DNA from: an uncultured Bacteroidia bacterium
GTDB lineage: Bacteria; Bacteroidota; Bacteroidia; Bacteroidales; UBA932
DNA: 64,000 nucleotides
Direction: 5' to 3'
Assembly (NCBI GenBank): GCA_902797035.1
Contig: CADBRH010000035.1
Span: forward strand, 83,810 to 147,809
In this document: in pieces, positions 56,145 through 64,000 of the stretch
Position numbering within the stretch: position 1 is the first letter of the stretch
Layout: each line of letters starts with the position of its first letter
Notes under the pieces: generated by a model
What the model was told of the DNA's origin: nothing
The model's database searches: none
Seen by the model: only the letters and a program-made list of their open reading frames with translations
Made by a program: the position numbers and the translations under genes

Positions 56145-58800
56145 AGACATGCTCCCCGGGCGGAACCTCGACGACATCCGATCCCGGGATATTCACCAGA
56201 CCAACACATCCGGCGGGGACGACGACCTTCCAGGTCACTTCCCCGCCCTCTTTATTCCAGGAGCTCGAGATATTCCCGTAGCGGCTTCTGATCGTGGCGG
56301 AGGCGCTCTCAAGGCTGATGTCTTTCCAGCATGGAGCGAATTCAATCCTCTTATAGCCAGGGGCTTCCGCCATTGGACGGATCCCGGCGATGTCCTCATA
56401 AAAATATATGTCCAGCCCCGCCTGCATGGGATGGGAATGGGAGCAGCCAGAGGTCTCCTCGGTATTGCCGTCACAGACAGGAAGGACCTCCCACATCGTC
56501 GTGGCGTCATACTTCGACCACATCCACTCAAAGCTGTATTTGCCCTTTTTCATGAAAGTCTCATAGGCCAGCTTTGCCTGACCGTTCCTGGCGAGAGCGG
56601 AGCCGATCCTGCACATCCCGAAGATGCCCGCGTCGAAGAAATGACGCTGCACCGAGATATGCTTTGATATTCCGAAAGCCACATCCTTCTCTTCTCCTTC
56701 GGGGCAGAGACCGAGGTCAAGAGCCATGGCGTCAGCGGTCTGGGTGCCGAAAGTCTTCGCCAAAGGGTTGTAGAACCGGGCCACGAAAGCCTCTTTGACA
56801 GCCTTCCGCTCGGAAGCGAAACGCTCATGGTCCGCGGTCTTGCCCAGAAGGTCCGAGACTTGTTCCATAATATAAAGATCGTAATAATGGAACGCGGTGG
56901 AAGTCAACTCGACAGGGGTCGCTATCTTATGAACCCCATAAGGAGGATCCCAGTCCCCGAGTCCAGTGAAAACAATATGCCCGACCGATGTCGATGTGAT
57001 GTAGTCCGTCCACTGGGCCATCATGTCGTAATACTCCTCCAGAGCGGCCGTGTCTCCCCCGTAAAGATAGACATGCCAAGGCAGCTGGACAACGGCTGTG
57101 CCCCAGTCCGGCGAAGCGACCCCGCAAAGCCTCTTCCCGGGGGCGATCATGAACGGGATTCCCGACGCCTTGTCCGCGAAATAGAACAGGCTGTTCTTCA
57201 GCTGGTGATGCAGCGTGTTCTTCAATTCCACCGCTGCCCCGGAACGAATGTCCTCCAGATACTTGAAGAGGAAATTCTCCATCTCGTACCCCACCATGGC
57301 CATCTTGATGTAGGCGTGCGCGTCTCCGAGCCAACCGCATTTCTCCCTGGTCGGACAGTCCATCGGAACGCCCACGATGTTGCCCTGGACCGTGCGGAGG
57401 GCCATCTCATGTATCCTGTTAAGCTGAGGCTCAGAACACTCAAACGAAGCGGTCTTCTCAAGATCCGTATGGACCAACACCGCTCGCAGCCAATCTTTGG
57501 CCGGCGTGACAGAAGCGTCGCATGATAACTCGGCGTACCTGAAACCATGGTAAGTGCCGCGTGGCATCCAGGTCTCCTCCCCTGTCCCGGCGCAGATATA
57601 TTCATCGGTCTGGACCGGCACCACGCTTATCCCCGTCGAGCGGAAATCCACACCCATGCCTTCCCAGTACACTTCCTCGCCGGTGCGGACGGTAAGCCGT
57701 GTACCCCCCGGAAGTGAGACTCTAAGGAATATGTTCGCGGTGTTATTTGTCCCGAAATCATAAACCCAAGTACCTTGATCCGTCTTCCACATCCTCACGG
57801 CAGGCAGGACATCATGCAAGCGTATCGGAGGCATAATCTGGGACATGGTCATAGGAGGCACTCCCTCCGTCGCCTTGAGGCAACGCTTCCACCCCTTGGT
57901 GTCAGCTCCGGCCAAAGACCATCCCGGAATCTCGAGACGCGCGTCATAGACCTCGCCGCTATAAATATTCGCCTTGACCACAGGACCTTCCTTCCAGAGC
58001 CACTCCGTGTCAGAGGCGAACGTCTCCCTGCGGCCGTCTTTATATTCCACGACCAACTGGAAACGGAGCATCGGCTTGCCGTAACTGAAATCGGCGAACA
58101 CCGTGTCCTGGTTGAACCATCCGTCGTACAAGGCAACACCGAGGCAGTTCACCCCGGGTTTCAACAGAGAGGTCACGTCCAGGGCGCTGTACAGCGCGTA
58201 ACTCTCGTAATTCGTCTGCGCGGGATCGAGAACCCTTGTGGAGTCGGCGTATTCCCCGTTGACGAACAGGTCAGAGGCTCCCAAACCACATACGAACGCG
58301 GTCGCCCGCACTATGTTCTTCCCTACCGTGATCTCCCTTCTCAGGTACGGCATCCTCATCCCGTCGCGCCATTCCGGGGCTATCCACTCCGCTTCCCAGT
58401 CAGACTCCCTCAAGCCTGTGGAGAATGAAGCGGGATCGCTCCATCCGGACCTTTTTCCGGCGGCGTCCCAGACTCTAACTCTCCACCAATATGTCGTCGC
58501 CGAGGCGAGACTCAGTCCCTCGGGTTTTATCCCGAACTGCTTATCGGACAACGATTTCCCGGAAGACCAGACATCGGCCTTGCCGGAGGAAAGCTTCCCG
58601 GGCGAAGAGGCTATCTGGATCTCATAGGCGGATTGGAAAGCGCCTGTACCATTCCCTTCCAGCGCCCAGCCCAGAGAGGGGTTCGTGACACCGAGAGGGT
58701 TGTCGAGATAGTCACATTGAGGTTTGACAGGCTTGATGTCGGCGGCCATGAGCGAGAGGCTCAGAAAGACCATCAGGGAAATGAGGATAAAGCGTTTCAT
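56128..58800 (-). CDS. alpha-L-rhamnosidase (GH78), secreted
   Basis: An 890-residue protein with signal peptide 'MKRFILISLMVFLSLSLMAA'. The N-terminal fibronectin-type/beta-sandwich part ('KPVKPQCDYLDNPLGVTNPSLGWALEGNGTGAFQSAYEIQIASS', 'WIAPEWRDGMRMPYLRREI', 'LFVNGEYADSTRVLDPAQTNYESYALYSALDVTSLL') is standard for multi-domain GH78. The barrel starts at 'VGVPMDCPTREKCGWLGDAHAYIKMAMVGYEMENFLFKYLEDI', with 'VFTGLGDWDPPYG' and 'MWEVLP' further along. The C-terminus 'VKWKVVVPAGCVGLVNIPGSD'-like is a beta-domain. It differs strongly from the neighbouring GH78 and may act on another linkage. It overlaps the VanX-like gene at its 3' end. Confidence 0.9.
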   Translation of the reverse strand: MKRFILISLMVFLSLSLMAADIKPVKPQCDYLDNPLGVTNPSLGWALEGNGTGAFQSAYEIQIASSPGKLSSGKADVWSSGKSLSDKQFGIKPEGLSLASATTYWWRVRVWDAAGKRSGWSDPASFSTGLRESDWEAEWIAPEWRDGMRMPYLRREITVGKNIVRATAFVCGLGASDLFVNGEYADSTRVLDPAQTNYESYALYSALDVTSLLKPGVNCLGVALYDGWFNQDTVFADFSYGKPMLRFQLVVEYKDGRRETFASDTEWLWKEGPVVKANIYSGEVYDARLEIPGWSLAGADTKGWKRCLKATEGVPPMTMSQIMPPIRLHDVLPAVRMWKTDQGTWVYDFGTNNTANIFLRVSLPGGTRLTVRTGEEVYWEGMGVDFRSTGISVVPVQTDEYICAGTGEETWMPRGTYHGFRYAELSCDASVTPAKDWLRAVLVHTDLEKTASFECSEPQLNRIHEMALRTVQGNIVGVPMDCPTREKCGWLGDAHAYIKMAMVGYEMENFLFKYLEDIRSGAAVELKNTLHHQLKNSLFYFADKASGIPFMIAPGKRLCGVASPDWGTAVVQLPWHVYLYGGDTAALEEYYDMMAQWTDYITSTSVGHIVFTGLGDWDPPYGVHKIATPVELTSTAFHYYDLYIMEQVSDLLGKTADHERFASERKAVKEAFVARFYNPLAKTFGTQTADAMALDLGLCPEGEEKDVAFGISKHISVQRHFFDAGIFGMCRIGSALARNGQAKLAYETFMKKGKYSFEWMWSKYDATTMWEVLPVCDGNTEETSGCSHSHPMQAGLDIYFYEDIAGIRPMAEAPGYKRIEFAPCWKDISLESASATIRSRYGNISSSWNKEGGEVTWKVVVPAGCVGLVNIPGSDVVEVPPGEHVFKAAV

Positions 58801-58807
58801 GATAATT

Positions 58808-58815
58808 CAAATTTA
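58808..58815 (-). promoter_or_regulatory. -7 box of the second rhamnosidase gene
   Basis: On the minus strand TAAATTTG (58815-58808) matches TAnnTTTG exactly and ends 7 bases before the ATG at 58800, so the transcript would have almost no leader. No TTG lies 19-21 bases upstream. The divergent fusion gene has TAAGTTCG at 58838-58845 on the plus strand, one base off the consensus. Confidence 0.35.
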
Positions 58816-58871
58816 CGCGAAAATCTCGGTTTTTTCGTAAGTTCGCGTGAAGACATTCCATTCAAACGACC

Positions 58872-61118
58872 ATGAGACTGCTTTTCCTGCTCTGCTTCGG
58901 GATCATCGCCGGCCGTGACGCCACCACCGACGGCTATGTGTACCTCGGCCACAACGAGGACATCATAGGCGAGAAAATGCTGAACATCTACAATGTCCCC
59001 CGGAACGAGGAGCGGACAGCCTATCTGTGGTTCGAGTTCCCGGGGAGCTGTTCGGACAGTTACGCCAATGAATATTCAGTGAGTCTCGCCTCGAACCCTT
59101 GCCTCTCAAGAGAGGACAGGGCGGGCGGAGGATTGATCTACGAGATCATGACCTCCGCCATCCAGAAAGCGCGGTCAGCGAGGGAGGCGGTTCACGTTAT
59201 AGGAGATATGGTGGAGAGATTCGGTTACGGCGAGTCCGGCCGCACCTTTCTCATCGCCGACCAGAGCGAGGGATGGGTCTGCTCGGTGGTAAGGGGCCGC
59301 CATTGGGTCGCCCAGAGGGTTGGAGATGACGAGATAGCGACCGTCCCTGACTATTTCACTATAGGTGAGATAGACCTCAGTGACACTCTTAACTTTCTGG
59401 CTAGTAAGGATTTGATTAAATATGCCCGGAAGCGTGGCTGGTATCGCCCCAGAAGGGACGGCGCCTTCAATTTCAGCCGGGCATATTCACATCCAGCCAC
59501 TTTAGAAGATAGCGGCGTGGAGGATAAGAACACCTTCGCCCAGAGATTCTTCTTCGGGGACGCCCTCCTCGGAAAGGACACCCCGTTCTCGAGAAAGCCC
59601 TACAAGAAATTCCACCGGAGGGATCTCTCCAACCTGCTGACCCAGCCTCCGGTCAGGACTGAGAACACCTCCCTCACCACTGTGTTCACCATGAATCCCG
59701 CCTTCCCTCCGAGGCAAGGCACCGTGATTTGGGTAGGGCTGCCCAACCAGGACGCCGCGAACCAGACGCAGTGGACCGTGTTCACCAAGTCTCCCGAGGT
59801 TTGCCACCGCTTCGAGACCGCCGACGAGGCTCTCGATAAGCATTTCACCGACACGGGCGGTTACAAGTCCCGCTGGCCGGGGCATTTCTATTGGCACTAT
59901 CTTGACCCCTCGACCAACATAGACGTGACACCCCACGACCTGACTGTCTATGTCCCCAAGCAATCAAGAATCGAGTCAGACAGGGACATATTTTCAATCG
60001 GAGACACTTTCAACGATCATTTCCATGTACTCGACGACCCGGCCAAGGGAATGCTTTACGCTTTCTGGACGCAAGGTTCCTATGAGGCCGCCAACGACGA
60101 GCATGTGGTTTTCTCTAAAAGCGCCGACGGTGGTTTGACCTGGACCGAACCGAGGATAATCGCCGGCTCCGCGACCCTGGCCGACCCTAAACCTGTCGCC
60201 GCCTGGCAGCAGCCGATGATCTCGAGAAGCGGGCGCCTGTACTGCCTCTGGAATCAGGAGACCACTCTCAAGAAACACCTCTGCGGCGAGATGTGGGGAA
60301 GATATTCGGACGACGGGGGCGAGACCTGGTCCGAGCCCGAGACGGTCCCCTTCCCTGTCAGGTTCGACGTGGACCCGGAAGACCCGTCCATCCCTCCGGT
60401 GTGGTGCATGTGGCAGAGGCCGCTCCGTCTCGGCGAGGGCGGGAGATACCTCGCGGGCTGCTCCCGGTACGACCGCAAGGGAATAAGCCGGGTGGAGTTC
60501 TGGAGATATGAGAACATCGACGACGACCCGGAAGTCAGGGATATTCGCATATCGTTCTTCAACACCGGCAAAGACTCCTTCGACGCCTCGAAGGTCGAGA
60601 ATGACCACCCCTACACTCCCCGTGACGGGTTGAACATCGAGGAGGCCTGCGTTGTCGGCCTTCCGGACGGCCGCCTGTTCGCGGTGATGAGAAGCACTAT
60701 CGGGCATCCGGTGTGGTCGGTCAGCGCCGACAACGGAGAGACATGGTCACGGCCGGAGATCCTCCGGGAGCGTGACGGCGGCCCGGCCATCCTCCATCCG
60801 TGCTCCCCCTGCCCCATCTACGACCTGAACGGGCCTGAGACGAGAAGCGGGGAATATTTCCTGATGACGCACGACTCCTTTGACTTCAACGGGCTCACCG
60901 CCTACCAGATCCGCGGCCCTCTCTACCGCAGGGATGGCCACTATGTCCCCGGTGCCCATCAGCCGGTTTGGTTCGGGAAGGGCGTTTTGTTCTCGCCGAG
61001 AGACACGGGTAACTCGTTCTACACCAGCTACACAGCCCTAGACGGGGAAGGTACGCTCTGGTTCGGGGACCAGAAGTTCTACTTGTTCGGCAAAAGAATG
61101 AACCCGACTGCCCCGTGA
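58872..61118 (+). CDS. C69 dipeptidase-sialidase fusion protein
   Basis: A 748-residue protein with two unrelated catalytic domains. Residues 8-330 are a C69-type Ntn-hydrolase: Cys8 ('CFGIIAGRDATTDGYVYLGHNED') aligns exactly with Cys20 of the C69 dipeptidase at 27207, and 'GYGESGRTFLIADQSEGWVCSVVRGRHWVAQRVGDDEIATVPD' matches the rest. Residues 390-745 are a BNR/sialidase-like six-blade propeller with Asp boxes at 417 ('SADGGLTWTEP'), 479 ('SDDGGETWSEP') and 618 ('SADNGETWSRP'). Only seven residues precede Cys8 and an in-frame stop at 58848 blocks a longer start, so no normal signal peptide exists. No clear RIP motif was seen. The 3' end overlaps the convergent lipoprotein gene by 40 bases. 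Confidence 0.85.
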   Translation: MRLLFLLCFGIIAGRDATTDGYVYLGHNEDIIGEKMLNIYNVPRNEERTAYLWFEFPGSCSDSYANEYSVSLASNPCLSREDRAGGGLIYEIMTSAIQKARSAREAVHVIGDMVERFGYGESGRTFLIADQSEGWVCSVVRGRHWVAQRVGDDEIATVPDYFTIGEIDLSDTLNFLASKDLIKYARKRGWYRPRRDGAFNFSRAYSHPATLEDSGVEDKNTFAQRFFFGDALLGKDTPFSRKPYKKFHRRDLSNLLTQPPVRTENTSLTTVFTMNPAFPPRQGTVIWVGLPNQDAANQTQWTVFTKSPEVCHRFETADEALDKHFTDTGGYKSRWPGHFYWHYLDPSTNIDVTPHDLTVYVPKQSRIESDRDIFSIGDTFNDHFHVLDDPAKGMLYAFWTQGSYEAANDEHVVFSKSADGGLTWTEPRIIAGSATLADPKPVAAWQQPMISRSGRLYCLWNQETTLKKHLCGEMWGRYSDDGGETWSEPETVPFPVRFDVDPEDPSIPPVWCMWQRPLRLGEGGRYLAGCSRYDRKGISRVEFWRYENIDDDPEVRDIRISFFNTGKDSFDASKVENDHPYTPRDGLNIEEACVVGLPDGRLFAVMRSTIGHPVWSVSADNGETWSRPEILRERDGGPAILHPCSPCPIYDLNGPETRSGEYFLMTHDSFDFNGLTAYQIRGPLYRRDGHYVPGAHQPVWFGKGVLFSPRDTGNSFYTSYTALDGEGTLWFGDQKFYLFGKRMNPTAP

Positions 61119-62722
61119 TCGGGAACCAACTTGAACACTTTGCCGGGGCCCTCCTCATGAATATCCTCGGCCACGCCCTTGGTGAGCGAGACTCCATAAT
61201 CTATCCCGAACATCGAAGCCCGGATTTCCGAGGGTGAGATCATGGTGAACGGCAGGTCCGCCCCAGGCACCGTGGTCAGCTCAAGATGCCACTGCCCGGT
61301 CTTCCCTTTTGACTTTATCATGATCCCTTCCTCTGTCATCCTGATAGTGAACACGCCACTTCCCGTGGCCGATGGCCAACGGATCTCCTGAACTCCGTCC
61401 CTGGAGATAAATTCCGGATCGCCCCCATCGAAGGAAGGTGCGACGAAACGAAGTCCCGCCATATTCTCGGGAGAGCTCCAGAGGCAGCCGTCGACGACCG
61501 GGAGCGTCTCATAACGGAAGACCGGCAGAGTGTCGGGATGGTCCATATATTCAGAGCGGAGACTCTCGTTGAATATGTGTATGTCCCTGAATTTCAGGCA
61601 GCCGCCCTCCCAAAGAAGGTTCGCCCTGTAATTCCGGCTGTTGAACCATAGAGTCTTCTTCCCCGTGCCCCTAGTGTCCTCGGTCGTGATGACGGAAGTC
61701 GGAGGAGTCTGTGAATATAGTTCCTTGAACCAGCGGCCGGTCTCCCCGAGGGTCTCGATACGCACTTTACCCTCGTCAGAGAGTTGGCGCAGACGCTCGG
61801 TCTGGATCACGAAGCCCTTCTCCATCGCGTTCCAAGTGAATGAGTTCTCCTGCCCCACCTGAACATAATTATAGCCAAGGTGCGGCTCTCCGGTGAACAT
61901 CCTGAAGAACCAGTCGATCCATTTAAGGTTCCCGCCGCCCTCTGTATAAACAGGCTCCAGGGACTCCACACTCTGAGAGGCTCCCCCGACCCGGGCCTCA
62001 TATTGATAGATCGGGTCGCTGCCCAACATCCTGAAGACCGGCACATGGATGTCGCCCTCGGCGGTCTGGGCGGGCATATAGCCGTTCTGTCGGCTGGGAT
62101 AGTACGCCCCGTTCCAGTATCCTCCCCACAGGGTGTAGCCGTCGGTCCCGACCTGGTCTTTGCAGTTACACGAGGCGTCGATCGAGTATTTGTCATAGAG
62201 ATAGGCCAAGGTCGCGGCGTCTATGAACCATGAGCCCACAGATTTTGGATATTCCCCGAATACCTCCTTGAACTTCTCCATATAGACATCGACAAGTTTC
62301 TCCCGCTCCGGGATGGTGTAACCGACCGAGAAATCCACATGGGCGTGCCAGTCCCATGGGAAACGGCCCCGCCAGACCATGCCGGCCGCCTCGACATGCG
62401 GTTGTGTGATCTCCCACCAGGCGCCGACCTCGCAGCCCCTCGCCATCTCCTCTTTCATCAGCTTCTGGTATGACGAATCGATAAGGGCGTCATACTGAAG
62501 CAGATAGGTCCCGATAAGGTCTTTCGAGCGCAGGTCCTCCGCCTGAGAGACAACGGTCTGGTAAAGCACCTCCTCGGTGATCTCGTCACTCCGTGGCTCC
62601 GTGTAGCGGATGAAATTGATGATGTTCACTATCCTCGGGCTGGGCTGCTCCGACTCGGTTTTAGAGCATGCTGACAGCCCGCAAACCGCCGCCAGAACCA
62701 ATGGTAAAAAGAATCGTCTCAT
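61079..62722 (-). CDS. large lipoprotein of unknown function
   Basis: A 547-residue protein from the ATG at 62722, chosen because it gives the lipoprotein signal 'MRRFFLPLVLAAVCGLSAC'. The longer frame has 28 extra residues without signal features. The N-terminal half, with 'RIVNIINFIRYTEPRSDEITEEVLYQTV', 'GCEVGAWWEITQPHVEAAGM', 'FPWDWHAHVDFSVGYTIPEREKLVDVYMEKFKEVFGEYPKSVGSWFIDAATLAYLYDKY', resembles a glycoside-hydrolase or deacetylase-type barrel (helix-strand repeats, acidic loop). The C-terminal 200 residues look beta-rich. No catalytic set can be named. It lies in a glycan-degrading neighbourhood and overlaps the fusion gene by 40 bases at the 3' end. Confidence 0.65.
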   Translation of the reverse strand: MRRFFLPLVLAAVCGLSACSKTESEQPSPRIVNIINFIRYTEPRSDEITEEVLYQTVVSQAEDLRSKDLIGTYLLQYDALIDSSYQKLMKEEMARGCEVGAWWEITQPHVEAAGMVWRGRFPWDWHAHVDFSVGYTIPEREKLVDVYMEKFKEVFGEYPKSVGSWFIDAATLAYLYDKYSIDASCNCKDQVGTDGYTLWGGYWNGAYYPSRQNGYMPAQTAEGDIHVPVFRMLGSDPIYQYEARVGGASQSVESLEPVYTEGGGNLKWIDWFFRMFTGEPHLGYNYVQVGQENSFTWNAMEKGFVIQTERLRQLSDEGKVRIETLGETGRWFKELYSQTPPTSVITTEDTRGTGKKTLWFNSRNYRANLLWEGGCLKFRDIHIFNESLRSEYMDHPDTLPVFRYETLPVVDGCLWSSPENMAGLRFVAPSFDGGDPEFISRDGVQEIRWPSATGSGVFTIRMTEEGIMIKSKGKTGQWHLELTTVPGADLPFTMISPSEIRASMFGIDYGVSLTKGVAEDIHEEGPGKVFKLVPDHGAVGFILLPNK

Positions 62723-62874
62723 GTGAAATAAGTTGGTCAGGTAAAGATAGGAATAAAAAACGTATGGCGTTAAGTAAGCGATATTCTCATTATATTTGTA
62801 AGCCAAAACCAGAAAACTTTGACGAAAGAAACTTCATCTCTATTACAACGATGCCGCTCAGCATATAGAACCGC

Positions 62875-62887
62875 GATTCTTAGAATC
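62875..62887. promoter_or_regulatory. palindrome upstream of dinD
   Basis: GATTCT-T-AGAATC is a perfect 13-base palindrome 65 bases before the dinD ATG. The position suits an operator, possibly for an SOS or other repressor, but it does not match a LexA consensus I can vouch for. A -7-like TATATTCG lies at 62922-62929, one base off TAnnTTTG, downstream of the palindrome. Confidence 0.35.
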
Positions 62888-62951
62888 ACGAGATGTAATA
62901 TCAATTCTAATCATTTTTATATATATTCGTAATAAAAGAAAACGACATAAT

Positions 62952-63779
62952 ATGAATGAATTAACAAAAGAATCAGCATTTCTCTTTGAGAGTATCCGCC
63001 ATATTAACGAGAACGGTGTAGAGTATTGGTCAGCGAGGGAATTGGCGCCTTGTCTTGGCTATAAGCGTTGGGAAAGTTTCCCCGAGGTTATAGAGAAAGC
63101 AAAGAGGGCCTGTGAATCGGCTGTAGGAACAACTGACAACGATTTTCGGGAGGTGACGAAAATCGTGCGGGCCGGTGCAACCGGAAAGCCTGTCAAGGAT
63201 GTCCATCTGACCCGTTACGCTTGTTACCTTGTCGCTCAGAACGGCGACCCGCGTAAGACTGAAATAGCACAGGCTCAAACATACTTCGCGATCCAAACAC
63301 GATATGCGGAGATACAGCAATCGGAGGCATATCAGCAACTAACAACAGAAGAAAGCAAACGGTTGTTCCTTCGTGAACAGTTGCGTCTGCATAACTCTAA
63401 ATTAGCCGATGCCGCTCATGCGGCTGGCGTGATAACGCCCTTAGAATATGCGGTATTCCAAAATTTTGGGTATAAAGGGATGTATGCTGGTCTTACTGCC
63501 AAAGGAATAAGGAAAAAGAAAGGACTTTCGGACAAACAAGATATTCTTGATCATATGGGCAGTACTGAATTGGCCGCTAATCTTTTCCGGGCCACACAGG
63601 CGGCCGAGAAAATTAACAAGGAGAAAATCCAAGGAAAAGAAAAAGCCAACGCCACTCATTTTGAAGTCGGGAAAGAGGTTAGAGAAGCTATACGTCGTAT
63701 AGGTGGAACTATGCCTGAAGAATTGCCCACGGTAGAAAGCATCAAAGTAATAGAGTCGAAAAAGAGGAAGCTATTGTAA
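62952..63779 (+). CDS. dinD: DNA damage-inducible protein D homologue
   Basis: A 275-residue protein. Residues 10-115 form a BRO-N-like domain ('SARELAPCLGYKRWESFPEVIEKAKRACESAVG', 'DVHLTRYACYLVAQNGDPRKTEIAQAQTYFAIQTR'), and the C-terminal part ('LADAAHAAGVITPLEYAVFQNFGYKGMYAGLTAKGIRKKKGLSDKQDILDHMGSTELAANLFRATQAAEKI') is the DinD-specific region. In E. coli the gene is SOS-regulated, and the protein antagonises RecA filaments. Codon use and base composition are clearly AT-richer than in the flanking genes, and no partner genes follow, pointing to recent acquisition. Confidence 0.9.
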   Translation: MNELTKESAFLFESIRHINENGVEYWSARELAPCLGYKRWESFPEVIEKAKRACESAVGTTDNDFREVTKIVRAGATGKPVKDVHLTRYACYLVAQNGDPRKTEIAQAQTYFAIQTRYAEIQQSEAYQQLTTEESKRLFLREQLRLHNSKLADAAHAAGVITPLEYAVFQNFGYKGMYAGLTAKGIRKKKGLSDKQDILDHMGSTELAANLFRATQAAEKINKEKIQGKEKANATHFEVGKEVREAIRRIGGTMPEELPTVESIKVIESKKRKLL

Positions 63780-63920
63780 TCCTCGGCAAAACCGAAGCGA
63801 CTCCAGAGAAAGAAAGGTAATCATTCATAATATCGCTTTACTTATTGAATGGTTCATATGATTAGTATCCTTTTGTTCCTGGCTTGTGTTTTGCAAAGAA
63901 TTGAGTAAAACCAACTTGCG

Positions 63921-64000
63921 ATGAGACGTTCACTTCATATAGTTATCGCCGCCGCTCTGGCGGCGATCTGCGTTCTCCCTGCGGCTGGGCAGAGCTACAA
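63921..64000 (+). CDS. start of a secreted protein (truncated by window end)
   Basis: The ATG at 63921 opens 'MRRSLHIVIAAALAAICVLPAAGQSY', a typical signal peptide with Ala-x-Gly cleavage, and the frame runs off the window end after 26 codons. No function can be inferred. The 141-base gap after dinD holds only AT-rich sequence, with no clear promoter match. Confidence 0.6.
   Translation, partial: MRRSLHIVIAAALAAICVLPAAGQSY

Overview
The window reads as chromosome of a GC-rich member of the Bacteroidales, probably a gut commensal. The evidence is a SusC/SusD outer-membrane pair, an S46 dipeptidyl-peptidase of the DPP11 type, DUF4252 proteins linked to an ECF sigma factor, C69 dipeptidases, and promoters of the Bacteroidetes form (TTG, 19-21 bases, TAnnTTTG). 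The coding style (about 55% GC by eye) would suit Cryptobacteroides/UBA932-like lineages, but a genus cannot be fixed from the sequence alone. There are no rRNA genes, CRISPR arrays or intact insertion sequences. One tRNA-Ala(CGC) gene is present.

Layout. 1-3.5 kb: nucleoside and NAD metabolism (amidohydrolase end, purine nucleoside phosphorylase, small membrane protein, NadE). NadE carries an in-frame palindromic repeat insertion. 3.5-6 kb (minus): ECF sigma factor, candidate anti-sigma factor and three DUF4252 secreted proteins. 6-11 kb (minus): iorA-iorB-aminotransferase-CoA-transferase, which together could run amino acid to aryl (or branched) acid with CoA exchange. 11-13 kb (minus): GltS and a CpsB-like PHP phosphatase. 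13-15.4 kb: DUF1846 protein and a lipoprotein sugar isomerase-like protein. 15.4-18.5 kb (minus): DPP11 translationally coupled to a porin.

18.6-29 kb (plus): DUF389 membrane protein, a free-standing lipidated TonB plug domain, a second porin overlapping potA, potBCD, acyl-ACP thioesterase, a YiiX-like amidase and a C69 dipeptidase, nearly all overlapping or tightly spaced. 28.9-31.6 kb (minus): HPr-kinase-like protein, Ser/His S24/S26 peptidase, PqqD-like protein and metallophosphoesterase, an orphan cassette resembling RiPP maturation genes. 31.7-36.4 kb: three ion or solute carriers (CPA2 antiporter, NhaC, dicarboxylate symporter). 36.4-42.8 kb: DUF4890-like secreted protein, SDR, a short palindromic element, a heavy-metal P-type ATPase facing a Fur-family regulator, cytosine permease and an unusual phosphoribosyltransferase-like protein. 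42.9-45.6 kb: GNAT-like protein, CDP-alcohol phosphatidyltransferase and lysophospholipid acyltransferase, probably a lipid module.

45.7-62.8 kb is glycan-related accessory DNA: an intact susC/susD pair, two small secreted proteins around the tRNA, a collapsed susC-susD remnant, two GH78 rhamnosidases around a VanX-like dipeptidase, a C69 peptidase fused to a sialidase-like (Asp-box) domain, and a large lipoprotein of unknown function. The right edge has an AT-richer dinD gene and the start of another secreted protein.

The observations most worth following are the in-frame palindromic insertion in nadE, the susC::susD deletion scar in front of the rhamnosidase genes, the C69-sialidase fusion with almost no signal peptide, the orphan kinase/peptidase/PqqD/phosphoesterase operon, and the lone TonB plug lipoprotein.
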